From NCBI GenBank assembly GCA_015222595.1, contig JADFVP010000241.1:1-29964 (forward strand): 29,964 bases of DNA. Direction: 5' to 3'. This document shows, piece after piece, positions 1-6,915 of this stretch. The position numbers were made by a program, and so were the translations under genes. The stretch's first letter is position 1; each line of letters starts with the position of its first letter. Under the pieces are notes generated by a model. That model saw nothing but the letters and a program-made list of their open reading frames with translations. It was not told where the DNA came from and searched no databases. Source of the stretch: Pseudomonadota bacterium (GTDB lineage Bacteria; Desulfobacterota; GWC2-55-46; JADFVP01).

Positions 1-800
1 CGTATGTGATTGAAGAGATTGGCACAAAGAACCAGTGCGTCACCTCCGGGACGGTAGCGGCTCTTGCGAAGCGCAAAAAGTTCGCGCCCTTGAACATCCT
101 TGTCTTTGTCCCGAAGCCGGTTCCAAAGTCGGTTCCGAAGCCGGGGCCAAAGACAAAACCAAAGACCGAAAGCGTAAAAGAGCTTTCCGGCATCGCTCCT
201 ACGCGAACTGGTCTGCCCGACTCTCTCTTTACCTCTTCCACCGGCATGATAACAAAGTCCGAGGTCCGCACGGTCGCACTCTCCAAACTCGATGTGCGCG
301 TAACGGACGTGGTCTGGGACGTCGGCGCCGGTTGCGGCTCGGTGGCAGTAGAGGCCGCGCGTTTAGCCACAAGGGGCACGATCTACGCCTTTGAGCGCAA
401 GAAGGTACGCGTCGGAGACATCAGAGAAAATAGCATCCGCTTTGGTGTCGCGAACCTCAAGGTTATAGAGGGCGCAGCTCCTGCGGTTTTGCGAAGCGCT
501 AAGATTGTACGCCCTTCCCGTGTCTTTATCGGCGGCGGTGGCGGGCCGGGCGGCAAAGGCATTGCGGGTATACTCTCTGCGGTACTGAAACGCATTGAGC
601 CAGACGGGGTCATAGTCGTCAACTGCGTAACGCTCGAGACGGCTTCTTGCACAATGGCGTACCTTGATAAGCGCGGCTGGGCCCGCGAGATGGTCTCCGT
701 TGCGGTAACGAGAACAAAGCCGGTCGGAGGGGTCAATATCCTCTCGGCCCTGAACCCGGTCTTTATTATAACGGCCCGGCAGACCCCGGAGTCTGCCTGA
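1..800 (+). CDS. cbiET: CbiE-CbiT fusion, precorrin-6Y C5,15-methyltransferase (decarboxylating), 5'-truncated by window edge
   Basis: The frame is open to the left edge, so the start lies outside the window. The first ~33 visible residues (YVIEEIGTKNQ...APLNILVF) match the end of a CbiE tetrapyrrole methylase domain. A Pro/Lys-rich linker follows (nt 108-170), then a CbiT domain beginning near GMITKSEVRTVALSKL (about nt 244) with the class I SAM motif VVWDVGAGCGSVAVEAA. By family knowledge, CbiE methylates C5 and CbiT methylates C15 and decarboxylates the C12 acetate of the corrin precursor in the cytoplasm. Fusion of the two is the CobL-type architecture. It is first in a + strand corrin operon, and cobI begins 18-27 nt after its stop. 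The GTG at nt 6 is internal to the conserved CbiE end and should not be taken as a start. The linker repeat is unusual. The domain call is confident. Confidence 0.93.
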   Translation, partial: YVIEEIGTKNQCVTSGTVAALAKRKKFAPLNILVFVPKPVPKSVPKPGPKTKPKTESVKELSGIAPTRTGLPDSLFTSSTGMITKSEVRTVALSKLDVRVTDVVWDVGAGCGSVAVEAARLATRGTIYAFERKKVRVGDIRENSIRFGVANLKVIEGAAPAVLRSAKIVRPSRVFIGGGGGPGGKGIAGILSAVLKRIEPDGVIVVNCVTLETASCTMAYLDKRGWAREMVSVAVTRTKPVGGVNILSALNPVFIITARQTPESA

Positions 801-827
801 GTTTTATGAACCGAAGAGGTGAAGAAA

Positions 828-1568
828 GTGAGCAGTGCGGTTATTGAGAGGGTCGGCACGTTCTACGGGGTCGGCGTTGGGCCCGGAGACCCGGAGCTGT
901 TGACGTTAAAGGCCCTGCGCGTGATTAACTCCGCCGGGGCCATTGCCGTGCCTATTGCCAAAGAGGGAATGAGCGCAACTGAGTCGCGCGCCTTTATGGT
1001 TATAGCCCAAGAGGCGGAACTTATCGGCACGGAGATTCTCGAACTCTACCTGCCGATGACGCGCGAGGCCGATACTCTCGAGAGTTCGCGCACAGAAGCC
1101 GCAGCCCTTGTTGCCGACAGGCTGTCGGCCGGCTCAGACGTTGTCTTCATAACCATCGGCGACCCGATGCTCTACTCCACCTTCAGCTACCTCGTGCCTC
1201 TGGTTAAAGGCGCGGCCCCGGAGGCCGACGTGCAGGTCATTCCCGGAGTCAGTTCCATAAACGCCGCTGCGGCCGCAAGCTCCACCCCATTGGCAGAGTC
1301 GGGCGAACGAGTGCTCGTGGTTCCTGCGGCCTACTCCATAGAGGAACTGAGGCACTGGCTAGAGGAGTTCGACACAATAGTGCTGATGAAGATATTTCGC
1401 AAGATTGACGAGCTTGTAGACCTTCTTATAGATACGGGACGCGCCGAGAGTTCGGTCTTTGTCTCGAAGGTCGGCTGGCCTGACGAAGAGGTTGTGACCG
1501 ACATAAGAAACTTGCCCAAGAAAGAGCGGCCCGACTACTTTTCGATGTTGATAGTACGGCGGGGCTGA
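828..1568 (+). CDS. cobI: precorrin-2 / cobalt-factor II C20-methyltransferase
   Basis: Uses SAM to methylate C20 of the (cobalt-)precorrin-2 ring, an early committed step toward cobalamin. The N-terminal motif GVGVGPGDPELLTLKA is the tetrapyrrole-methylase glycine loop. DPMLYSTFSYL and VIPGVSSINAAAA are typical of the CobI/CbiL subgroup. Its length (about 246 aa) is close to the usual 230-260. Two in-frame GTG starts exist, at 819 and 828. I prefer 828 because GAGGTGA (816-822) then sits 5 nt upstream, and because the protein would begin with Ser-Ser like the next gene (MSSV). It follows cbiET closely in the same operon. CbiL is the name in the anaerobic route, which the nearby CbiG suggests is the one used here. 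Confidence 0.93.
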   Translation: MSSAVIERVGTFYGVGVGPGDPELLTLKALRVINSAGAIAVPIAKEGMSATESRAFMVIAQEAELIGTEILELYLPMTREADTLESSRTEAAALVADRLSAGSDVVFITIGDPMLYSTFSYLVPLVKGAAPEADVQVIPGVSSINAAAAASSTPLAESGERVLVVPAAYSIEELRHWLEEFDTIVLMKIFRKIDELVDLLIDTGRAESSVFVSKVGWPDEEVVTDIRNLPKKERPDYFSMLIVRRG

Positions 1569-1570
1569 CA

Positions 1571-1592
1571 CTTTGGCCAGACCAAAAGTTTA
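1571..1592 (+). other. small intra-operon inverted repeat between cobI and cobM
   Basis: ACTTTGG and CCAAAAGT face each other around a 5-nt loop in the 42-nt gap between cobI and cobM. There is no following T-run, so it does not look like an intrinsic terminator. It may stabilise or process the operon mRNA, but that is inference from a short stem. Confidence 0.3.
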
Positions 1593-1610
1593 AGAGGAAC
1601 GCTAAAAAAA

Positions 1611-2417
1611 ATGAGCAGTGTAAAGAGCATAGTCCGATTTGTTGGCGCGGGCCCCGGAGACCCGGATCTCATTACCGTAAAGGGCAGGCGGTACGTAACT
1701 GAAGCCGACGTAGTTGTCTACGCCGGGTCTCTTGTTATGGACAAGCACCTGGAGTACTGCAAAGAGGGCGCAGAGCTGCATAACAGCGCCTCTATGGATC
1801 TCGATGAAATAATGGCGGTGATGGTCGGCGCGGCAAAGGCGGGCAGAAACATCGTGCGTCTTCACACCGGAGACTCCGCCATCTATGGCGCGATACGCGA
1901 GCAGTGCGATCGGCTGGACATTGCAGGTATAGAGTACGAGGTAGTGCCCGGAGTCACCGCCGCGCTAGCGGCAGCTGCGGTGTTGAAGAAGGAGCTTACC
2001 GTGCCGGGCGTTACGCAGAGCGTTATCATAACTCGCTTAGAGGGGCGCACCCCTGTGCCGGAAAGAGAGAAACTCGCCGCGCTGGCCGCGCACGGCACAA
2101 CGCTCTGCATCTACCTGAGCATTTCCATGATGGATAAACTGGTCGAAGAGCTTTCGGCTGGCTACGGACCGGATACCCCTGTGGCCGTCGTCTACCGCGC
2201 AACGTGGCCCGACGAGACTATTATAAAGGGCACGCTCGAAGATATTGCAGAAAAGGTAGCGGCCTCCGGCATAGACCGCCACGCCATTATAGTCGTCGGA
2301 AGAGCCATAGGGGACAGGCCCGACCCAAATGCCGAAGAGTCGAAGCTCTACGACGCGACCTTCACGCACGCGCACCGGGCAGCCAAACCAACAACCACCA
2401 AGAAGGGTAGCGAGTAG
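1611..2417 (+). CDS. cobM: precorrin-4 / cobalt-precorrin-4 C11-methyltransferase
   Basis: Transfers a methyl group from SAM to C11 of the ring-contracted corrin intermediate (CobM in the aerobic, CbiF in the anaerobic route). The N-terminus FVGAGPGDPDLITVKG, then VVYAGSLV, LHTGDSAIYGAIREQ and EVVPGVTAALAAAA are family hallmarks. The conserved core ends near GRAIGD, and a poorly conserved hydrophilic tail of about 30 residues follows. The ATG start at 1611 lies after an A-rich stretch with AAGAGGAA at about 1590-1597, a somewhat distant ribosome-binding site. The stop is followed after 1 nt by the GTG of the VanZ-like gene, suggesting translational coupling. Length 268 aa is normal. Confidence 0.95.
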   Translation: MSSVKSIVRFVGAGPGDPDLITVKGRRYVTEADVVVYAGSLVMDKHLEYCKEGAELHNSASMDLDEIMAVMVGAAKAGRNIVRLHTGDSAIYGAIREQCDRLDIAGIEYEVVPGVTAALAAAAVLKKELTVPGVTQSVIITRLEGRTPVPEREKLAALAAHGTTLCIYLSISMMDKLVEELSAGYGPDTPVAVVYRATWPDETIIKGTLEDIAEKVAASGIDRHAIIVVGRAIGDRPDPNAEESKLYDATFTHAHRAAKPTTTKKGSE

Positions 2418-2418
2418 A

Positions 2419-2775
2419 GTGAAGCGGACGCAGCTTATAGTAGCGCTCGTGCTCTATACGGTTGTTCTTGTCTACTTCTCTTTTGCGCATCTTGAAGAGT
2501 CGTCCCTTCGCGGGTTGCAGATAGACAAGTTCTACCACGGTCTCGCTTACGCGGGGCTCGCAGCCCTTCTGACATGCGTTGTTCAGAGGCGCCACTCTAT
2601 TCTTTTAATGGTCGCCCTTACCGTCTCTTTCGGCCTGTTGATGGAGGCTGGGCAGTACTTCATACCCTTTAGGAACGCGAGCATTACCGACGCTGCGGCA
2701 AACGGAGCCGGAGCGATCGTAGGGGCGTACGGGGGCGTCTGGCTCCGTGCCAGACTCGGTCTTGGGAAGAGATAA
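2419..2775 (+). CDS. VanZ-like small integral membrane protein
   Basis: About 118 aa if started at the GTG at 2419, one nt after the cobM stop. The open frame extends upstream to 2329, but that part lies inside cobM and has no family similarity. An N-terminal membrane segment (LIVALVLYTVVLVYFSFAHL) precedes the VanZ signature IDKFYHGLAYAGLAALL, then two more hydrophobic segments and ITDAAANGAGAIVGAYGG, which matches the conserved D-x-x-x-N-x-x-G end of the family. VanZ relatives are small inner-membrane proteins linked to glycopeptide resistance and envelope functions in some bacteria, but most have no known role. There is no known link to cobalamin, so its place between cobM and the creatininase-like gene is notable. 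Family call fairly sure; function unknown. Confidence 0.8.
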   Translation: MKRTQLIVALVLYTVVLVYFSFAHLEESSLRGLQIDKFYHGLAYAGLAALLTCVVQRRHSILLMVALTVSFGLLMEAGQYFIPFRNASITDAAANGAGAIVGAYGGVWLRARLGLGKR

Positions 2776-2853
2776 AGCGCACTTTGTGTCTGTAGTTTCA
2801 GTTCTGGTCTGGCGGAAACGAAATCCACCGAGTAAGTATGGAGGTCTATGCAT

Positions 2854-3576
2854 ATGATACTTAACGAGATGACTATGAGCGAGTTCAAGAGCGCGCTCAA
2901 AAAAACCAAAACAATGGTGCTGCCCTACGGCACTGTAGAGGCGCACGGCACTCACCTGCCGCTAAACACCGACACCCTTATAATTTACGAGGCGGTAAAG
3001 CTAGCGGCTCTTAAGGCCCTATTCTTCATCGCCCCGCCTATCGAGTACGGTGTCTGCACCTCTACGGGCCCGCACCCTGGCACGCTTTCGATCACCACTC
3101 GCACCCTTCGTCTGCTTACTAAAGACATTGTTAGAGAGGCGTATGCCAAGGGCCTCAGGAACTTTATCCTCTTGTCGGGCCACGGCGGCTCGGCCCACGT
3201 TGCGGCAATGAAGGAGGCCGGAGAGGCCTTGACGCACGAGCTAAAGAGCGCGAAGATAGCCGCTCTCTCTATCTACGAAATCATAGGCCCGGAGGGTTTC
3301 GCAATTGCCGAGACCAAGAACGACTCGCATGCCGGAGAGCTTGAGACCTCTGCCGTGCTCCACTTGGCCCCGGAGCTTGTGAAGGGAAGGGCGAAGAAGG
3401 AGTTTCCGAAACTGCCCAAACCGATCATTGCGCGCGATAAAATTAAGTTCTGGCCCGGGGCCGTCTGGGGAGACCCGTCGAAGGCAACAAACAAGAAGGG
3501 GCGCGAGCTTATTGAGCTTATGGCCGAGAGGATTGTAAAGCTCGCACGCGACATTAAGAGGGTGAAGGTTCAGTAG
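2854..3576 (+). CDS. creatininase-family amidohydrolase within the cobalamin operon
   Basis: The metal-binding creatininase fold is recognised by GTVEAHGTHLPLNTD (Glu, His and Asp ligands), LLSGHGGSAHV (His) and DSHAGELETSAVL (Glu), all intact, so it is probably an active metallohydrolase. Family members hydrolyse creatinine or formamide-type rings (for example ArfB in archaeal flavin synthesis). The substrate here cannot be read from sequence. Two ATGs exist, at 2848 and 2854. GGAGGT (2840-2845) is only 2 nt from the first and 8 nt from the second, so 2854 is preferred. The stop codon overlaps the GTG of cbiG by one base, implying coupled translation with CbiG and a role close to the corrin pathway. 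That role is inference. Length about 241 aa fits the family. Confidence 0.85.
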   Translation: MILNEMTMSEFKSALKKTKTMVLPYGTVEAHGTHLPLNTDTLIIYEAVKLAALKALFFIAPPIEYGVCTSTGPHPGTLSITTRTLRLLTKDIVREAYAKGLRNFILLSGHGGSAHVAAMKEAGEALTHELKSAKIAALSIYEIIGPEGFAIAETKNDSHAGELETSAVLHLAPELVKGRAKKEFPKLPKPIIARDKIKFWPGAVWGDPSKATNKKGRELIELMAERIVKLARDIKRVKVQ

Positions 3577-4685
3577 TGGGTGAATCCGAAAATATAAAGA
3601 GCGCTTCAGCTATAAAGAAGAGTGCAATGCGGGTAAACATACTGCCGGTAACCGAGCGCGGAGCGGCCCTTGGGCGTACGATCGGTGCGCTCTTTACCGA
3701 GGCTGAAGTATGCACCCCAAAGACGCTAAAGGCCGGAGGGCTTAAAAAGAAGGTAAAGAGTCTCTGGAAGAGTACGGACGCGATAATCTTTATTGGTGCC
3801 ACCGGAATAGCCGTAAGGATGATAGCGCCGCACTTAAAGTCGAAGGCCACGGACCCGGCGGTCTTAGTTGCCGACGAGACAGGTAACTTCGTTATAAGCC
3901 TCGTCTCCGGGCACTTGGGCGGCGCTAACGAGCTTGCAAAGAGGGTCGCTGCTGCTACTGGGGCGAGGCCCGTAATCACCACCGCCACCGACTCGCACGG
4001 GCTGCCGTGTATAGAGGAGATAGCCGGCAGGGGTGGTCTGGTAATAGAGAACGTAAAGAAGATAAAGGTGGTCAACTCAGCCATTCTCTCCGGCGGCCCC
4101 GTTGTTATTGTCGATAAGAGCCCCGAGCGGCGAAGAGCCATGCGCGAGTTCGTCGCCACCTTCGGCCCCAAGGCTGATGGCATCTTTACCTTTGTAGCGA
4201 TTGTTGCCCCTAAAGACGCGGTGCGTGCCTACGTTGTCGTAACGTCTGAGGCCGACGTCGAGGTGTTGCAGCCGCTCAGGCGTTCTACAATGCTGCTGCG
4301 CCCGAAAGAGTACGTGGCGGGCATAGGGTGCAGGCGGGGGGTGAGCGCCGAGGAGGTGCGCCGGGCAATAAGAAAGGCGATGAAGAGCGCGGGCCTTTCT
4401 CCATTGACGCTTAATAGAATAGCAACGATAGATATAAAGAGGGACGAAGAGGGGCTTGCAGAGTTTGCCCGTAGCGCGGGTGTGGAGATAGAGTTCTTCT
4501 CGGCCGAAGAGTTAAACAGCGTAAAGGGAGTTTTCGAGGCCTCTCCCATGGTACTAAAAGTAACGGGTGCAAAGGCGGTTGCAGAGCCTGCGGCCATAAT
4601 CTCAGCCAGAGCGGAATTATGTCAAGAGAAGATAAAGACAAAGAGAGTAACGGTGGCGCTGGCAAAGGCTCCATTTACGTTATAG
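3576..4685 (+). CDS. cbiG: cobalt-precorrin-5A hydrolase CbiG
   Basis: CbiG opens the ring-A lactone of cobalt-precorrin-5A and releases the C20 carbon as acetaldehyde. It is the marker of the anaerobic, early-cobalt pathway. The N-terminal and middle parts carry the CbiG core (IIFIGATGIAVRMIAPHLKSKATDPAVLVADETGNFVISLVSGHLGGANELA at about 70-120, with the family's typical HLGGAN), then a linker, then the C-terminal domain starting at YVAGIGCRRGVSAEEV (about 247). Start is the GTG at 3576, overlapping the previous stop. An internal ATG at 3627 (MRVNILPVTERG) fits the domain start equally well, so the first 17 residues are uncertain. The 3' end overlaps cobJ by 67 nt. The last residues (RVTVALAKAPFTL) resemble normal CbiG tails, so the overlap is real. 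Confidence 0.93.
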   Translation: MGESENIKSASAIKKSAMRVNILPVTERGAALGRTIGALFTEAEVCTPKTLKAGGLKKKVKSLWKSTDAIIFIGATGIAVRMIAPHLKSKATDPAVLVADETGNFVISLVSGHLGGANELAKRVAAATGARPVITTATDSHGLPCIEEIAGRGGLVIENVKKIKVVNSAILSGGPVVIVDKSPERRRAMREFVATFGPKADGIFTFVAIVAPKDAVRAYVVVTSEADVEVLQPLRRSTMLLRPKEYVAGIGCRRGVSAEEVRRAIRKAMKSAGLSPLTLNRIATIDIKRDEEGLAEFARSAGVEIEFFSAEELNSVKGVFEASPMVLKVTGAKAVAEPAAIISARAELCQEKIKTKRVTVALAKAPFTL

Positions 4686-5410
4686 GCATAGGGCCCGGCG
4701 GGCCAGAGCACCTGACGGCTCTTGCGCTCAAGCGCCTTAGCGAAGCCGACGCGGTAGTTGGCTACAAACGGTACGTCGAACTCGTTTCCCCCTTTATCGA
4801 GGGCAAGGAGATCCACTCGCGCGGCATGATGCAGGAGGTCGAGCGGTGCAAGATCGCGCTTGAGTTGGCGGCTACGGGCCGTAGGGTCGCGGTGGTCTCT
4901 TCCGGGGATTCGGGTATCTACGGCATGGCCGGGCTTGTGCTCGAACTCGTGTTCGCAGGCGAGAAAGAGACGCGTCCCGAAGTTGAGATTATCGCCGGCG
5001 TGCCGGCCTTTGTGGCTGCTGCAGCTCTTTTAGGCGCGCCCCTCATGCACGACTTCGCCTCTATTTCGCTCTCCGACCTCTTGACCCCGTGGGAGAGTAT
5101 AGAGCGCAGGGTCGAGGCCGCTGCGAGCGCAGACTTTGTGATAGCTCTCTACAATCCGAAGAGCAAGAAGCGGATAACGGGGCTGCAAAGAGCGCTCGAT
5201 ATTGTCTCCAAGTACAGGTCGGACGACACGCCTGTCGGCATAGTCCGTAACGCCACGCGCGAAGGAGAGTCGGTCGTGCTGACAACGCTTGGCACTCTTA
5301 GCGAGCACTACGACTCTATAGACATGCTGACGCTCCTCCTCATCGGCTCTTCGACCACGCGGGCCAAGGACGGTCTTATGGTCACCCCGCGCGGCTACCG
5401 TGGGGTCTGA
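4619..5410 (+). CDS. cobJ: precorrin-3B / cobalt-factor III C17-methyltransferase
   Basis: Methylates C17 and drives ring contraction to the corrin macrocycle (CobJ, or CbiH in the anaerobic route). Domain evidence: YVIGIGPGGPEHLTALA at residue 19, VVGYKRYVELV, VVSSGDSGIYGMAGLVLEL, IIAGVPAFVAAAALLGAPLMHDFASISLSDLLTPW and VIALYNPKSKKR, all diagnostic for the C17 enzyme. The only reasonable start is the ATG at 4619, which lies inside the end of cbiG in another frame. This gives the protein a hydrophilic 15-residue leader (MSREDKDKESNGGAG) before the conserved core. No Fe-S or CbiG/CbiH fusion extension is visible. The gene is followed by a 72-nt gap and deoB. Confidence 0.95.
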   Translation: MSREDKDKESNGGAGKGSIYVIGIGPGGPEHLTALALKRLSEADAVVGYKRYVELVSPFIEGKEIHSRGMMQEVERCKIALELAATGRRVAVVSSGDSGIYGMAGLVLELVFAGEKETRPEVEIIAGVPAFVAAAALLGAPLMHDFASISLSDLLTPWESIERRVEAAASADFVIALYNPKSKKRITGLQRALDIVSKYRSDDTPVGIVRNATREGESVVLTTLGTLSEHYDSIDMLTLLLIGSSTTRAKDGLMVTPRGYRGV

Positions 5411-5482
5411 GGCGCACTCGTCCACTTCTTAGAATGACATGCTTCGATACAGATGCTTTGAACGAAAGGCGGCTCTTCTTTA

Positions 5483-6664
5483 ATGGCAAAGCGCGTTCTC
5501 GTAATAGTCATAGACGGGCTCGGCATCGGCGCCCTTCCCGACGCCGAGCTGTATGGTGACGGCAACAGCCACACACTCGACCATATTGCAGAGGCCTGTA
5601 CCAGCCTTAATTTGCCTAACCTGAGGGCCATGGGCCTTGGCAACATAGAGGGCGTAAACTCTTTTAGCTCGGTCGCCGCGCCTTGTGCCTCTTACGGCAG
5701 AATGAGCGTGGCCTCAAAAGGCAAGGACACTACGGTCGGTCACTGGGAGATAGCCGGGCGAGTAACAGAAGAAGCGTTCGCGACCTTTCAGACGATTCCT
5801 TCTGAACTGATAGAGCGTCTAAGCCTGGAGACAAAGAGAACCTTTCTTGGCGGAGGAGCTGCTTCGGGCACGGCTATTATAGAGGAGCTAGGCAGTGTAC
5901 ACGCTCAGTCAGCCAGTCCTATCCTGTATACCTCTGCCGACTCCGTACTCCAGATAGCGGCCCATGAGGCGGTAGTGCCGCTAGAAGAGCTGTACGAGAT
6001 CTGTAAAACCGCACGCTCCATTGCCGACGACTACGGTATAGCTAGGGTAATAGCGCGTCCGTTCATAGACTGCGCCCAAGGTCCAGGCACCAGGTTCGAG
6101 CGTACCGTTAACAGAAGAGATTTCTCCGCCCCTCCACCTTCAGACACGCTGCTCGACATACTTACCGAGTACGAGGTCGGGGTCGCAGGGGTCGGCAAGA
6201 TCGGCGACATCTTCGCGCACCGTTCCGTAGGGTTCGTCCTCCATACTACCTCCGACTCTGACGGCATCGACAAGAGCCTCAGCGCGCTAAAGTACTTCGA
6301 GGGCAGAGAAGCCCTCGTCTTCACCAATCTTATAGACCTGGATATGCGCTACTGCCACAGGCAGGACGCTGTAGGGGCCGGGGCCGCGTTAGAGCGGATC
6401 GATGGCCGAATCGGCGAGATAACCGCCGCTCTCGGACCCGAAGACCTGCTTATAATCACCGCCGACCACGGCAACGATCCCACCACGCCCTCTACCGACC
6501 ATTCGCGCGAGTATGTGCCGCTACTCATCTTTCCAGGAGGTAACAGGGTGGAGCGCAGGGGCCGCTCTCTCGGCACGCTCTCAACACTAGCCGATATAGG
6601 CGCGACCGTCCTTGCGCACTTCTCTATTAAAGAGGAGCTGGACGGCACAGAGGTGGAGTACTGA
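5483..6664 (+). CDS. deoB: phosphopentomutase
   Basis: Interconverts (deoxy)ribose-1-phosphate and (deoxy)ribose-5-phosphate in nucleoside salvage. It belongs to the alkaline-phosphatase superfamily. Metal-site motifs are intact: VLVIVIDGLGIGALPDA near the N-terminus (Asp11), SKGKDTTVGHWEIAG with the phospho-acceptor Thr region, and ITADHGNDPTTPSTDHSRE near the C-terminus. At 393 aa it has full family length. The ATG start at 5483 is preceded by AAAGGCGG at 5465-5472, a usable ribosome-binding site. It is last in the corrin gene run, 72 nt after cobJ, with no promoter or terminator visible between them. It is probably co-transcribed, though a metabolic link to cobalamin (for example pentose supply for the lower ligand) is only speculation. 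Confidence 0.93.
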   Translation: MAKRVLVIVIDGLGIGALPDAELYGDGNSHTLDHIAEACTSLNLPNLRAMGLGNIEGVNSFSSVAAPCASYGRMSVASKGKDTTVGHWEIAGRVTEEAFATFQTIPSELIERLSLETKRTFLGGGAASGTAIIEELGSVHAQSASPILYTSADSVLQIAAHEAVVPLEELYEICKTARSIADDYGIARVIARPFIDCAQGPGTRFERTVNRRDFSAPPPSDTLLDILTEYEVGVAGVGKIGDIFAHRSVGFVLHTTSDSDGIDKSLSALKYFEGREALVFTNLIDLDMRYCHRQDAVGAGAALERIDGRIGEITAALGPEDLLIITADHGNDPTTPSTDHSREYVPLLIFPGGNRVERRGRSLGTLSTLADIGATVLAHFSIKEELDGTEVEY

Positions 6665-6775
6665 GCGGGGTTATAATCTATTGTGACTTCTGGTACCGAC
6701 ATGGTGCGGTAAGACCTGCTACTATACTAATAGTGATGTTTGGTCTTCTTAAGGCCAGACCGGACCAGATTTGTC

Positions 6776-6804
6776 TTGTCATATGTTATAACATCGGTTA
6801 TAAT
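6776..6804 (+). promoter_or_regulatory. sigma70-type promoter P1 upstream of HTH-PilZ gene
   Basis: TTGTCA (6776-6781), a 17-nt spacer, and a perfect TATAAT (6799-6804). The spacer contains the palindrome GTTATAAC (6785-6792), a possible operator. Expected transcription start is near 6811. Confidence 0.65.
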
Positions 6805-6818
6805 ATGGAGTATCTGGG

Positions 6819-6847
6819 TTGACAACTGCTGTTCACGGGTATATGCT
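6819..6847 (+). promoter_or_regulatory. sigma70-type promoter P2 upstream of HTH-PilZ gene
   Basis: Perfect TTGACA (6819-6824), a 17-nt spacer and TATGCT (6842-6847). A second -10-like TATACT follows at 6852-6857. This is the promoter nearest to the gene, leaving a leader of roughly 60 nt. Confidence 0.65.
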
Positions 6848-6915
6848 CTGTTATACTACCGTTATATATACCTGTCCCCACCCGTGCATGAAGTTAATTG
6901 AGGAGGCTTGTTTTT

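Larger units (their letters stand above)
6665..6915. promoter_or_regulatory. AT-rich regulatory region with repeated GTTATA motifs
   Basis: A 251-nt gap much richer in A/T than the flanking genes. GTTATA occurs five times on the + strand (starting 6670, 6785, 6797, 6850, 6861), two of the intervals being 12 and 11 nt, close to one helical turn. Some copies coincide with -10 boxes. A short dyad, ACTAT/ATAGT, lies around 6719-6735. No intrinsic terminator for deoB is evident. The ribosome-binding site AGGAGG at 6901-6906 fixes the downstream start. Confidence 0.5.

Noticed and set aside
2329..2418. Longer VanZ-like protein beginning inside cobM
   Set aside because: The extra 30 residues are Arg/Pro/Ser-rich out-of-frame cobM sequence; the GTG right after the cobM stop fits better.
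3554..4183. 209-aa open frame on the - strand
   Set aside because: Antisense to cbiG; Ser/Pro/Ala-rich composition of a shadow frame.
6665..6915. Cobalamin or other riboswitch after the corrin operon
   Set aside because: No B12-box-like conserved sequence and no closed multi-stem structure; the region reads as promoters and short AT-rich motifs.
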